A stretch of 64,000 nucleotides of DNA from Anthostomella pinea (lineage: Eukaryota; Ascomycota; Sordariomycetes; Xylariales; Xylariaceae), in the NCBI GenBank assembly GCA_963556695.1, contig CAUWAG010000003.1, forward strand, positions 6,882,001 through 6,946,000, in the 5' to 3' direction. Below, one piece after another: positions 33,886-47,034 of this stretch. The notes below the pieces were generated by a model, which did not search any database, was not told the origin of the DNA, and worked only from the letters and a program-made list of their open reading frames with translations. A program made the position numbers and the translations under genes. Within the stretch, counting starts at the first letter, position 1. Every line of letters begins with the position of its first letter.

Positions 33886-35783
33886 TCAGATGAAGACGTG
33901 ATCGCGCGAGAAATCCGGCTGGTGCCCGCGGCTGGTTGAGCTGTAGGGCGTCGCTGGGCTGTAACCCGCCTCGTCGTCCTTCTCTATCCGGTTCATTCCC
34001 AGCGGATTCATGCTCTCGTATGATGTTTGTGGGTATGGGCTGGGGCTGTGCGCCGGTGCAGGCTGTTGGGGGTACTGCTGTGGTGTTTGGAGTGGCGTTT
34101 GTTGTTGCTGCTGTTGCGGGTAATGCTGGTACGCTTCCACCACGTCCCACTGGACCTGCGGCGACTGCTGTGAATGCTGCGACTGCGGGGGCCGGGGCGA
34201 CGAGAACGACCGTTGATGGGGCTGGTACTGCGCGCCGGTACCAAAGTAGTCCGGGGTGCGGCGACCGACCTGGACTTGGCCAGGGGATTGTAGCGCGCTA
34301 ATTGGAGTCAGCCCGTGTTCGTTCTTGGTCGACTCGTGAGACAACATTTCATATGATCGGGGATCGGTCTTGAAGTCCATCCGTGCGTCCACCGATACGA
34401 ATTCCTTCTTTGCCGGGCTGCTGCCAAAGCCGGTGAACCAGTCTATCCAGCCTGTAACCATGGACCAGCGTCCGAGGAGCAGAAGGAGCCAGAGACCGTT
34501 AATCTGAGCAGAGGATTAGCTTTCCAGTGGCTTGTGAATAGGAGAGCATTCATATAACGGCTTACTGCTAAGAGAATGAGCATGACGGTAACGGTCGACA
34601 GGCTGACAATGATTGGTGCCGCCTTGTCCAGGCACGCATTCTTGTTGCCACCGGTTGTCATGAGGCACAGAACCCAGGGCTCGGCAATAGTGGGATCGAC
34701 CTTGACGGATTGAACCGTGCTGTCCAGGAAAACAAACACAATGGCAAAGAAGATGACATCGGTGATAATGATCAAGACGATGGCGATACCACGCCACTGC
34801 AGTTGGATAACACGTCGGACTCTTCGGTATGCCTGACGCGGAGTCATGGTCCGGATACTGTTCGAGTACGAGGGCATGCCGGAGCCTTCGGTTGTGGCGC
34901 TGTTGTCCGTCAACGATGCCAGGTACACCTTGATACAGTAGCCGAACGTCGCGAACTGTATGATGACGGTAAGACCAGCGAAAACTAGCAGCGGAATCCA
35001 GAAGTCGGCCAAACTGTTCTCGTGATTGATATGACATGTGGCGCCGAAACGGAATGAGACTCCGCTGAAGACCAGGAGAATGATGAGTCCGATGATGGGT
35101 ATTCCCCAGCCGAGGCCCTGGGAGAACCACATGTAGTTGCGGCCGACGACCAGTTGCCAGCAGATCTGAAGGTGTAGAGATAGCGCTCTCAGGAACACCC
35201 ACATGACACCCGCCCATCCACCGGCGAGGAGAAAGGCACCCGAAGCTGCGCATACCGAACTCGTATCCATTCCATTCGGGGTGATCTCGTTGAAACATTG
35301 GTTCGGCTTCGCTGCCAGCGGGATAATGAAGCCCAGCTATCAGTTAGTTGTTAGTACAAGGTCTCTCAGACTGTCGTGTGTCCTCCAGCCAACTCACATT
35401 CATAAGCACCACGGCTCCGGTAAGACAGATACTCAGATAATGACGATGTGTCTTCTCTACCGGAAGCACAGCCCACGATAACAATAAGAACACACAACCG
35501 ATCATGCCCACAACGTTGACCCAGCTCGCAGCTGCCGTAGACGTGGTGAAGCTGTCCGGGTACGTCCAGTCGGTCATCGGACATGGCAAGCAACAACTCT
35601 GGCCTAGGATGGGCGCGCACAGTCGGCCGTCGACATCTGCGATGCGGTTAGAAACACAACCAATGTAAGTTAGGCTTCGCGAAGAAACCTACGTCCACCA
35701 GTCGTCGGGAACAGCACTTCGTTAAAGAAGGGGGCCAAACATCCTCCCCGCCCATCGTCGTTTAATAACGTCAAGTTCGCCAT
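33886..35783 (-). CDS. Fungal seven-transmembrane receptor (GPCR-like, Cys-rich N-terminus)
   Basis: Exons on the minus strand: 35783-35693, 35636-35398, 35336-34566 and 34503-33886, with introns of 56-63 nt, all in phase; 572 residues. The short extracellular N-terminus has a cysteine cluster (GRLCAPILGQSCCLPCP) like fungal Frizzled/cAMP-receptor-like GPCRs. About seven hydrophobic helices follow; the last is interrupted by intron 3 and completed as INGLWLLLLLGRWSM. Conserved-looking blocks include CFNEITPNGMD, SGVSFRFGATCH and RVRRVIQLQWRGIAIVLI. The ~200-residue cytoplasmic tail is Ser/Pro/Gln-rich with a Q6 run. I recognise the family from other filamentous ascomycetes; ligand and G-protein partner are unknown. 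Confidence 0.82.
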
Positions 35784-38700
35784 TCCGAAGCGTCCTGGTC
35801 TGCCAAGTGGTAACGCTTCGCGATGGCTCAGGTATATGCCAACAAAAATCTCCGACCGTCAGAGAGGACCGCGCGGTCGAGCGGGGTGCAGTCCCTAGTA
35901 TACGACCTGGCTTCCCGACTGTATCTTCCCACAGTCCACTGAGACGTCGCGTAGGGATGGGTCCAAACGAGGGTATTGCTGCGCGGTGCTGTCAAGCGTT
36001 GTCAAGAGACTCGATCGTATTCGGGAGGTTTCACCGTTCCATGGGACCCCGCGACTGTGAATTATGCCCGCTCTCTCGCGGCCTGGCGATGCTTGATGAG
36101 GTCGAGCCAGTAGGGCGAAACCGGGAGGATGGTTCTGAGCGTACAGGAGATCTCAAATGGAGCGTTGGGTACTTCGGGTACCGGTGGCATTCATGGCTCT
36201 GGAGGTTTATGCGAATGAGGCACCTCTCACACACGGATCAGAAACAGAGGCAAGGAGCGGCGGCATGAAACGAAGAAAGCAGAGCAAAATCAGAAACCAA
36301 AAAGGGACATGGACCGAAACTGGAACAGCAGACCGGGAGAGATATGTATGGACATGTATTCTGGGGATAGATGGGCCGCGATACGATGGGCCAATTGTCT
36401 ACACGCACCGGGGGCCTGGGGAACGCGGACTCTCGATCCTCCAAGAGTACAAGACCGAGGAATTGTGAGGACTTGCCCTCTCCAGCCAGAGCTGCCTGGT
36501 CCTTCTGGTCCTTCTGGTCCACCTCCTAGCGTACAGTACCTCGCCTCGGTCGGCCCTGGGACGTGTGAATGGCGAGAACGGGGGACGACAAGGAGGCGTG
36601 TGGTCCCCTGGGCAGTCGGCGGAGGTCGGGTGGGCCGCCATCACAGGCCCGTCAGCCAGTCCCGTGCGCAGGAACTGGTGGCAGCCAGGATTAGCAGGCG
36701 AGCAGGGTTCAATGTTGTAACCTGTGATGGCCCCCCTGTCCGGGTCAGATTGCAGCGTGTGCCAGGGTCATCCATCTTCTCGGCTCGGAGACGGTGGACA
36801 TCCATTTGTCACCGTTTTGGTAATAACGGTAGGACAGCGACTGCTCAGTGCTGACCTTCAACCTACCTTCTGATCATGCAATGCGTCCTCGCCATGGCGG
36901 GGTGATCAAGACGGTGGTGGTGGTGATGGTAGTGGTAGTAATGGTAAATGGTGTCACCGAGAGGGAGTGGCCCGCCCATACTGGACTTCTCCAACGTTCT
37001 GCCGTCTTATTGTGTCGCGCATGAGCAGATGTGTGCAACCAGGATGCAGACATAATGCATATTGTAGTAGTGATGCTGCAAAATAATGCACACAGCTGGA
37101 GAGTTGTGTGTGTGGGGAAAGGTATTTGTGCAGAGTGCAGACGTGGACTATTCTAGTGCGCAATCCGTGCCCCCTGGCTGCAGCTGCGTGTGACTGGGAT
37201 ACTCATACGGCCTGCATCACTGGATTGCTGAAAATGCCGCTGCTGGGACGAAGGATGGCGTACGGTGGCACCCAAGAAAAGCCGGGACCGACAACCACGA
37301 ATTATTAACCACGACGGGGTTGCGATACTTCAGCATAGTTGAGAAAGGCATCAATCATCAGCATCACAATCCCAGCGGCAAGAGTCAGTTACCAGTGAAC
37401 GGACTGACGGACTGCCTGAACCCAAGGGGTGAACCTCGATGCTCACCACCAGCTGTGGGATGCGAGTTGATGAGACAGGCAGATATCCGCAGTACAATCG
37501 TCCGTTCCTGCCACGGACGATATCAGGTTGGCGGCAGCTGATATGTATTTGCTTATTAGTGGCGTGCATGTGCCGGAACCCGGGGACACCATGGTCGTCG
37601 CGGCATACAGCCGTAGCGTGATACTCGTCAAGCTGCTTCCGAGATTCGCTAGATCTACGAGCTCGGCAGCTGGGCATCGCCTGTTGGTATGCGGACAACT
37701 GCAGGACCTTCAGATAGTCTCGTGCGACACTCGTAAACCAGCCGTGCGAGAGCCCATCGCATTGTCGCCCCCAATATGCTCGTCACTCGTCCTGTAGGTA
37801 CACGGGCATCGTCAGTGGCTCGATTGGGTGAGGGCATCAGGCTAATAAACGCTCGTAAATTCATGCGCGGTCGGATGGTGCCTTGCGGATATATAGCCTT
37901 CAATGACAAACTTCAGCTGATCGTGGTCTCGAGCCCTTGGAGATGCTTCTCCCGGTCACCGAGGGCCGGGTCACCTCCCCTCACCTGCCATGATACCCAG
38001 CCGTCGATGTGTACTACGGCAACGAATGCACAACTAAGGAGGCTGACATCCGCGGACAAGGTTACCTTGGTTTACGGCTCACCGCAAGAAGTCCCGTGTT
38101 TTGGTCGAGGCTTCAACCCCGCCACCCGCTAACTGAGTCTTGGTAGGAGTTGGTTTTCAAGATCTGCCGACTCTTGCGCCTCATATTTGGCCATAGGGTT
38201 CGAGAATACGAGATGACGCAGTTGAAGACGAGACAGTCTCAGGCCGTCCGACGTTGGCCGTTCTTGCTGCGGGAGTAACGCCGCTCGACTGTCCTCTCGA
38301 TAGGCGGGTAAAGTTAAGGTATGTATGTCTCAGCCCTGTCGAACCAGGGAAGACGGCATCACTGTCATGAGCTATGGTGACTATTACGACGAAACGGTCG
38401 AGGCAATCCGAGATCGTGTAATGCGAACCATGGATCACCGTCATCAACGGTGCAGAGTCTCTCCGATAGCCAAGGCAAGACGCCAATGAAGAGACGACAA
38501 TTCTCGGCATCGGCAGTTGGTTCTAGTGAGCCCTTTGCTGCCATCTCCTGGACTGAACAGTAAGATCGTACCCGCTCTTGTGAATGGTTGGTACCGTAGA
38601 TGTATGTACCTAGGGATAGGACTTTGGAACTGACCAGAGTAGTCGTAGTCGTGTAACCAACAGTCTGAAGTTGAAGTCGAATAATAAGAGGGGGTAGAGA

Positions 38701-41700
38701 CGCCGCGTCTGTCCCGAGGCGGGGGAAACAGCCAGTCAGAAAAGGCGTTCCGCCGTGTCGGCTCCCCTGGGGGTAATTCCGAATTTCAGGGGCGGCCTCT
38801 CACCGTCCGACTTCACGACCCCTCGAGCTCACTGGTCAGGCCGTCTCGTGCCGTCATCCAATCCAATACAATAGCATGGATCAAGGTCCAGGTTGCGTTC
38901 TGACGGGTCGCCAGCTCCAGCTCTATCACACGGACTAGTTGTACGGTAGCCTGCCAGCCCACATAGCTCGACCAAGTTCCAACACGGTGACACCCAAGAT
39001 CTGCGAGCCTATTGGGGAAGGCGCTATCAAATAGGAAATCCTCCGCTGAAGCCTAGACATCGATAAAAATACTAAGAATAACTCCAGCACGAGAGCATGT
39101 TCGGGTGCTTAGTCCCGGCTCTCGACCTTCAGCCTTCAACCCGCTGTACCTATTGCAGTTCACGGCACGCCTTCGAGAGACGGCACCGAGGGCTTCGGCA
39201 CATAATCGAGGTCATGGCTAATCATATTGGTGCGGGGACTGAACGCCCTCCCGCAGTGTCTCGCGTATACTTGCATAATTGCTGTGTAACACGCCTGGGT
39301 TTTCAGTCTCACTTTGCTGTGCCATGCGTTGGTTGGCTGCTTGCTCCCAGAAGAAAACGGCAAATTGTGATCAGTCTGGTAAGGGCCTGTTCTGGCCGTC
39401 TGGACCAAAGCGCCCATGAATTATTCCGTCCTCGACGGTGACGAGGTCAATGCGACAATATCATCGGGACAATTCCTGGTGGCTCGATTGTGCCGTCCCT
39501 TCGCAAGCCTGACCGTTGCGAGCAACCACCTGTCTTCCACAGCCAACAACCGGTGGCGTGGTTCAGCACATTCACAATATCCGAAGCCAATCGATACGAA
39601 GCCAGCCGCAATTGCCATCGACAAGCGAGACAAGCCTGCATGCGCACCACCACCGGCATCGGACCGAAGAGCGTATATAAGCCTTCTAGAAGCTATGGAC
39701 TTGCCTGATTTGGCATTCGGTGGTGGTGTTGGACCTTGGTTCAGCTTGACTGCTGCTACTGTGCGGCCTGACCGCAGTAGGTTCTCCAAGTTTTCCCAGC
39801 CAATTACAGAATGAAAACACGATGGGCGGATATCGGGGGACAACCAACAGAAGCCGACCAGAGCTAACTGTGACTGACTTCCACCATCCCGCAGATGTTC
39901 AAATCGTTGTCGTTGTGGTTCCAAGGGCGAGGCCCTTGGGTCGCGTGAGTGAGCCTACGTATAGCCTCGCAGTCGACTTGTCGTGCCATGGCCCATAACC
40001 TCTGCCAGTGCGACCTAGCTCCTTTGACATCGAGGACCTTTTATATACGGCCAGGATCTTTGCGATATGCGCCTCGCTACGCATGAAGCCACCCGGGAAA
40101 GGACTCAGATGATCTACCAGATCAGACATGAGATATCAGACGACATCACGTCGTCGGCGCAGCTGTGCCGCGAGACAGCATTGCACTCTCTCGTTGGATT
40201 ATGCCTTACAGCAGTACTGCCGTCATATGCGTACCGAAGGCCCCGTCCATAAGACCGAATCTCTCTGGAATTTACTTGTAGCGCATAGTGTTGCGGTCGC
40301 TGTTATCGCCACGTACGGAGCCACGGCTCACCTGAAGCCGAACGGTCCACTAGACAGCCATGTCTCGCTTCCCGCGGTTGCTGGTTCGCGATGTCGTCGT
40401 AACGGCTCGCTAGAGATAGGCGGATACATAATAGGTAGATCCCACATGGCGAACATACCACTACTGTGATAGTGTCGCACTAGCATCTGAAGATCGACTG
40501 CTTTCGGTTGCGCGCTCGGCTGGTGTTGCCGGTTTATTATTATATTTATAATTAGTAGCCTCAAGACCCAGTCTGCCAGTTAAAATGTGAAACCTGTAAA
40601 GCAAGACGGCGAGCTCATGGCTCACCGTCGAACGATCGTCTCTTATTACAGTAATCCTTTAGCCCCTCAAAGTGCAGGCCGCGGATACGGCGCCGACCAC
40701 GTGCCTCCGTTCTCTACATACGCTTCTGCGCGTCTGCTATTCCGAAGTGCCGCGTTACTACTGTGATAGCCGTGCATCGGTGCAGGTTCCCCGCCAACTC
40801 TAGTGAGATTTCCCATCGCGACGAAAAGTCAACGTTGCATATCTTTACCACGCATGGGAGGTGCCTCGTGTCTGCCTTGGGCGTGATATGCGATGGTGTA
40901 ATACGCAGGGTTATCACGTCGCGTCTCTCCAGCGAATCCTTCTGTATACCCTGTCGGGTCCTACAGATAAAGTTAATGTTATAACCCAGGCCGTTCACAA
41001 TTGTATTGTGCTAGCAAATTGCTAATACTCCTACAGGCAGGATCCGAAGAGCCTCTGCCAAGATCTCCGCCAGAATGAAGCTTCCATGATACGGAATACG
41101 GAGGCCGGATGACGGTGAGCTAGTCGTGTGAACAGGTGATGATGTCGTGGATGTTTCTACCATATCTTCCCAACCCGGCGGCGCCAGCAGGCTTCCTGAA
41201 ACCCGCCAGACACTACACATATCCGAAGCTGCCTCAAGATGGAACCAATAAACAATATCAAACAACGCCTCGACTATGTGACCCCAGAACGTGGATGGCG
41301 CCAGACACAAATCCGAGCTTGCGTTGTCATCAATTATCCTTGAATCATGAGTCCAAGCATGTTGCCATCCCTATCGGACTGACAGTAGCATAATCTGCCA
41401 AAGACAGGGGCAGCACTGAAGCTTCAACATAGCAGTGGCACAGTACTACGCCCAAGAAATGACATCCCATCATCATCCCGCGAGACTGGATAGCTTCATC
41501 AAAGTGTGGGCTAGGGGAAAAGGTCCTGTCTCGAGATGTCTCCTGCGTCTCCAGGAGTGAATGGACCCCATCTCACTGCAACGTCTCTAGTCAAAAAAAG
41601 AAAAAGGGCAAGGGCTTGACCAGCCCGCCTGTGAACTCCCAGCACTCTGCTCTCCCTAGCTAGCTATGACCCTAGGACTTGCATATTCTCGGCCCAGTGA

Positions 41701-43489
41701 CACGGAGAAGGATCGGAGGATGGTCGATCTAGCAGCAATATTCGAGGCGAAGGATCGCCTGATGAAAATAGTCGGTGAAATGGATTCCGTAATGAGATGA
41801 GATGACAGGATGAGCGATAGCTGCCCCCGGCATCAGCACTACTGGTACGGCGTGACGAGGCTGGTGAGCGGCAAAGGCGGCGAAGAGCATCAGCGCATCA
41901 TCTCACGATAATAAGTTACCATTAGCAGAACCGAGCGCAATCGATAAGCCCCCCAAAATCCACTTGGATCACAGGACAGCGTCACAACTCACACCGTACC
42001 GCCAGCTAGCAACCCCTCGGACACTGCGGTTTCCACAGTACGACTCAACACCTCCTGCGAACCGTACTTTGAACTTTGACCAGTCTTTCACAGATGCACC
42101 GCGCCGCCTCGCACAAGTGGGCTCTGTCCACATAAGGCGAGGAGGCGAGGAGGATTCGACGTAACCCTTCTAGAACCTCATTCATTGGCCTTGGCGGCCT
42201 GGGGCCTCTCTTCCTTCGCGTGGCACGTACGTGTGTACCCATCCAGAAGCTCGGCATGTCTGGGATGTGTGTACCAACACAGATACGGCCAGACTTCCGT
42301 ACAATATGGTCGTTCTGACTGGTGGCGAGGTGGAAGTGATCCTGGCGGGACGGACCCGCCTTTGGGCTGCACCAAGTTCGCGTTCGGCCGGTCCGATTAC
42401 AGGATGGTGGCGGACAGGGCGCCCTGTGAATAGTACTACCCACTGAAAAGCAGCTCGTCGCCTGTCTCGCGCGGATGCGGGTGGCTTCGAGACAACATGA
42501 CATTCACCCCGTCCCAAGCAATCGGGACACCGTTGCGCACGTGTTGGTTGCCCACTGTCCGGCACTACCGCGAGACCTCGTATGATGTTGCGCTTCTAGA
42601 ATACAGCTGAAGGAGCAAGCTAATAAAAGGTCAGCGTCTTTGTTGTCCGGGCGAGTGAACGCAACAGGAAGCTGCATGGAGCTCCAGCTTGGGGATGCAG
42701 CCCCGAGCTCCACGCAGTTTGGATTGGCTTCCATTGGAGGATAGGCGATACCTGACAGCTGCGGAGGCCTTTCTCTACATCTGTCGGTCAGCTGTCTACC
42801 GAGGATCGATCGGTAATTGTGGAAGTTTGGCTAGAAATAGTAACTTAGCACTTTCCACATTCCATGCATGATGCATCTGCACTACCGATACCCCCTTTTC
42901 CCGCCAGGCCGCCTGGAGGTCCGAGCCAAGGAGATGGTCTGACGGTCTGACGGTCTGACGGTCTGACGGTGTGGCTAGTGAGCGCATCTACCGCCCTTTC
43001 CAGGCAAACCTTTAATCTAAATCACGGACCACCTGTTCGCCAAGCCAGACAATTCACACCAAAACCCTTTATCGCGTTGACGATAGATCTACCTGACGTG
43101 CATACGACAAGGTTTCCCGAACTCTTATAGCCAATGATGCTTAGTGATTTGAGCATCGCCAGCAAGTAGTCCGTGATTCAGATTAAAGGTTTGCCTGGAA
43201 AAGGCGGTAGTGCCAACAGCTTTGTCCATGTCCATCTGGAGCATGGCAATTGGCAAATTCGCATTCGGGATCGATCATCGTGTGGCATCCGCATGTGAGC
43301 GAGTGCGTGAGCTGATGAGCGAAAGGCTGAATCCTACGAACGTCACACAGCCGGTCCCTTCGTGCCACACCTCTGCCTCTCTCTTTCCATTACGTTTCCG
43401 CCCGACACGCCTTCTAGAACTTTGCGGGGATCGCGAATTCCGGTGTGGCCCCAAACCAGACAAACGGCACGGCTGCATCCAGCAGAGGG
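35784..43489. other. 7.7-kb stretch without a recognisable gene
   Basis: Apart from the receptor promoter at the left and the HET-gene promoter at the right, I see no protein family, no plausible exon chain and no RNA gene. Frames are short on both strands. Minor features are a TGGTCCTTC repeat near 36500, GGT-rich sequence near 36910-36950, an AT-rich patch near 40535-40560, and a tandem octamer at 42936-42967. Base composition is not strongly AT-shifted overall, so extensive RIP is not obvious. Confidence 0.45.
42936..42967. repeat. (GGTCTGAC)4 tandem octamer
   Basis: Four perfect copies of an 8-bp unit lie about 520 bp upstream of the HET-domain start codon. Confidence 0.9.
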
Positions 43490-45586
43490 ATGTCCAAGGG
43501 GGGCGACAATGCCGTCGTTCAGGACACCGCTGAGCCCCTCGGCCACATCCGAGACCAGAATGCTACGTCACAGAAGGACGGCAATATCGTCTCTGCCGTG
43601 CTGGATATTCAGCGGCACGCCGGCACCGTGACGAGGGACAATTGGATCAGGTCACTCGAATGTCTCTACCTGGCCGCCGAGGACGACGACCGCGAGCCAA
43701 GTGGCAAGCGTCGCCGGGTCGCCCCGGGCGCTCGGATAGCTTCCTGTGGCCCCGAACTGCTCCGCCGGACGTATCTCGACCCCGTGTCGGACCCGGATGC
43801 AGGCCGCGACTACGTGGCCGTCTCGTATACCTGGGCTTCCTCAGAAGAGGAGGACGATGAAGGGGAAGACACAGCTATTGGCAGCTACCGCATTGAGTCG
43901 CCCAACACCGGCGAGGCTGATCTGCCAAGCAATGTGAGAGACGTGGTGTGGAAAAGAGTGTTGAGCTTTGCAGCGCACGTCAAGTGCAAATACATCTGGG
44001 TCGACGCCGAGTGTGTCGACCAGGAAGACGAGTCAGAGAAGGAGACAGCTATCCAGAACATGCACCTGGTGTACAGTCTGAGCAAGAAGCCTGTGGCCCT
44101 CCTCACCCGCGCCATCGAGAGCGCGGAAGAGCTTGATCTGCTCGTTAGCCTGTTGCTCGGAGACGTCAGGGCAGAGGAGGAGGCCGCCGTTTTGGAGCTC
44201 CTGGATGATATCACGTCCAATCTATGGTGGACGAGGGCTTGGACTTTCCAGGAGGACTACAGAGCGTCCACCCGAATGACACTGCTTATCCCACATAGTG
44301 CCGCCCTAGAAGAGCGCAAACGAGAAGCACGCGACTTTGCACACCGTCCACTGCTAGGCACTCTCCAGGGTGAGATATGCATCAAGTCCGCCGACTTCAG
44401 GAGGCAGGCCACCGAGTTCTGCCTCTTGTACCGAACGAAGAGCGTAGCAGCCCAGCCACTCTGTAACACGATCCTCCAAAGAGCCGGTAAATACAACGTC
44501 CTGCTGCGCGAGGAATCTTCACCCGGCCCCTACGCCATCTCACGATCCATGTCGCCTACGATCTTCGCCGATGTCGGCAGCCGCGGGATCACGACCGAGT
44601 CGGACCGGCTCGCAATCGCGGCGAACTGCTGCGGCTACACGACGCGGCTCGACACGGCCTCGCTCAACAGTAGCGGTAGCAGCCTCAGTCTGTCAATGCT
44701 AGCACTCTACCTTCTGAACGGCGAGATCATCGAGAACGACCCGCGGCGGTGCCGGGGCACCCTCCAGGACGGTGTCTTCACGTGGCTGGCCAAGCAGTGC
44801 CTGGGTAGCTTCCGGCCGCCCGTCGACGAGGAGCTGACCTTTATCAAGAGCTGCCGGCTCTTGGACCCGGTGCTGACGCTGGAAGGCACGCAGACGCGCG
44901 GTCACCTGTGGAAGCTGGGGCGGACCATCCGGCGAGAGCCGATGCGCCGCCTCAAGTACAGCACCCTCAGCCCGCTAGAGATCCTCGCCACCGAACTCAA
45001 CTATAAGAAGTACGGCGCCTCGTACCCGGGCCTCGCGACAAGCATCCTGGCGTGGATGCAGGACTCGTCTGCTGCTGCGAACAAGAGGGCCAATAAGCTG
45101 TATCACCAGCAGCAGCGCCATCGCCGCCCCTGGGAGTGGCGAGAGTGGATGGCCAACGAGGTCGAGGCCGCGCTGCTCGAGGGCAAGCCGCTGCGGCTCG
45201 CGTCGATGGTGCATCCCCAGCACGAGGGTGATGACGGGCCTTGCCGTGCCATCTTCGTCTGCGACAGCGAAGAAGAACAAGAAAAAGAAAAGGGGAGTGA
45301 AGAAGACGACGGCAGTGGCGAGGACACATCAGACGAGGAGGCGTCACCAGAGGAGAGCTACGTGTTCACCGCGGCCCGGCCAGCCAAGGGCGGCCGCCTG
45401 GGCGATATCCCCAAGCACGTCTCGCTGGAGGTGCGAGTCGAGTGGCCCACGGAAGGCGGCGACGGGGCAGGTCAGAATGCACAGCCAAAGCTGTATATCA
45501 AGCGCTGGCTCAACGGCCTCTGTTTCTTCGACGGGTACCCACAGCGGCCTGTCCTGTTTCCCTGGCCGCCGGCTCTGTTGTCCTAG
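43490..45586 (+). CDS. HET-domain (heterokaryon incompatibility-like) protein
   Basis: Single-exon gene, 698 residues from ATG at 43490; the frame is open further upstream but without an ATG. The N-terminal half carries HET-domain motifs: YVAVSYTW at 108-115, YIWVDAECVDQ at 168-178 and WWTRAWTFQEDYRAS at 246-260. HET proteins trigger non-self recognition cell death in filamentous ascomycetes, often paired with a partner protein; none is adjacent here. No NACHT, WD40 or ankyrin module follows; the C-terminal half is unassigned and includes a Glu/Lys-rich acidic stretch (EEEQEKEKGSEEDDG). The WVDA-E-CVDQ motif replaces the commoner WIDALCIDQ. Confidence 0.87.
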   Translation: MSKGGDNAVVQDTAEPLGHIRDQNATSQKDGNIVSAVLDIQRHAGTVTRDNWIRSLECLYLAAEDDDREPSGKRRRVAPGARIASCGPELLRRTYLDPVSDPDAGRDYVAVSYTWASSEEEDDEGEDTAIGSYRIESPNTGEADLPSNVRDVVWKRVLSFAAHVKCKYIWVDAECVDQEDESEKETAIQNMHLVYSLSKKPVALLTRAIESAEELDLLVSLLLGDVRAEEEAAVLELLDDITSNLWWTRAWTFQEDYRASTRMTLLIPHSAALEERKREARDFAHRPLLGTLQGEICIKSADFRRQATEFCLLYRTKSVAAQPLCNTILQRAGKYNVLLREESSPGPYAISRSMSPTIFADVGSRGITTESDRLAIAANCCGYTTRLDTASLNSSGSSLSLSMLALYLLNGEIIENDPRRCRGTLQDGVFTWLAKQCLGSFRPPVDEELTFIKSCRLLDPVLTLEGTQTRGHLWKLGRTIRREPMRRLKYSTLSPLEILATELNYKKYGASYPGLATSILAWMQDSSAAANKRANKLYHQQQRHRRPWEWREWMANEVEAALLEGKPLRLASMVHPQHEGDDGPCRAIFVCDSEEEQEKEKGSEEDDGSGEDTSDEEASPEESYVFTAARPAKGGRLGDIPKHVSLEVRVEWPTEGGDGAGQNAQPKLYIKRWLNGLCFFDGYPQRPVLFPWPPALLS

Positions 45587-47034
45587 TTACATCGGCATAT
45601 CCCGAGATCGGTGTAGAAAAAAAGGGGAGCCGATGATCTCTTTTTTAGATTGGTTTGGTAGCGCATCGGAAATGTAGAAGCAAACGCATTGCATAGTAAT
45701 ATGGCTGGGTGTTATTATCATCATCATTATCATCGGGAGGCGTTATTCAACATTGCGTATTTGTATCTTACTATACTTGAAATATGTAACAAATAGTACA
45801 CATCGTTCACTGTAAATAGACCGCTGCTTACAGGACATTTGGGATTTTACACACAACAGTGCCTTCCTTCGTTTTCCCGCCTAACGTTGACGAGTGAACA
45901 AGACAAACGCAAGTCTGTATGTACTTGTGACGCCTTACTATCCATACATCTTCGTCTACCTGCCTGCCCACTTCCATGACCGAAAGCCATGATTGATCGA
46001 TACCAACATTTATTTTACACCTTTATTTTTCTCACTTTGTACTCGACTCTCGCGGGAGGACATCACAGACGACTCTGCCCATGGCGCGAAAAGTTCCCCT
46101 TCGCGGACGCGTGGCTACTGCCAACTAAAAGAGCACGAACGAATGCCTGATCACCAGAGTCGTCAACACTCCATTGTAGGATCACCGTGCGTCCGACTTT
46201 TCGTCTTGCAGCAGCCCAGGACAGTAGTGAACTGGACTCACCACCACCCACCGAGAGCAATGCGAGGCATTACCTGTGGACGACTTGCTCCTAAATGTAG
46301 AATGATCAGACACGGGGCTCGCTATCTTTGTCAAACAGCAAGTCTCGGCAATTCAAGGGAACGAGCACAACACCAAAGCGAAAAACAAGCATTTTCAATC
46401 TGTAATGTTTATATTCTGTTTTTCTCTTTATTGGTTGGCTCATAGATCCAAGTCCAACCATCGTTTCAAGTAGCGATGGCTCTTCGATAGTGGTAAATCA
46501 ATCGTAGACTTAGCCACCCCATAGAAAATGTTCCCGCCGCTGTCTTTTGGCCTGCCTTCCGAACGGCTGTCTTGGGCGGCACGTTTTCCTGATAACCGGG
46601 AATCACATGTATACGTACAAAGCAGCCCCAGTCAAATGAAAAAAAACGAAACCGAGATTTGCTGATGATGTGGCCCGGGAGGACAGTAACATCGTGTCCT
46701 TCCCACGGGCGCCGTGAATCCTGAAACAACAACGCAGGCGACAAGGTGCGAGGTCATGTAAATGCAGCAACTGATCCTCCCTCCTGCTCAGGTCCTGCTC
46801 AGGCCCAAGCATTTGACTCTCCTAATCCGACACCCTTGCAATAGCACGATCCTGAACTCCATTGCTGTTTCAGCCCTTACATAGGAAAATAGGTGCGGTC
46901 TTAGCACGTCCATCCTGTTAACGCCTTGCTATAAACAACATGTAAACGATTGTGGTGTAGGCTTTGTTCTGTGTGGAAAATCCGGTTGTGCCTGTCAGCC
47001 CTGCTGCTATGTTTGGCGCAAGGCCTCGGGTGAA
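45587..47034. other. Convergent intergenic region, no gene seen
   Basis: This 1.45-kb stretch separates the 3' ends of the HET gene (+) and the Rim15-type kinase gene (-). It has a short CAT/ATC repeat near 45717-45736. Frames are short and unrecognised. Confidence 0.55.

Noticed and set aside
39421..39924. 167-codon minus-strand frame overlapping a 132-codon plus-strand frame
   Set aside because: Neither shows a domain, splice context or biased composition; they occupy the same DNA in opposite directions, as random frames do.
43445..43489. N-terminal extension of the HET protein from 43445
   Set aside because: The codon at 43445 is GTG, not ATG; nuclear fungal genes start at ATG, first present at 43490.
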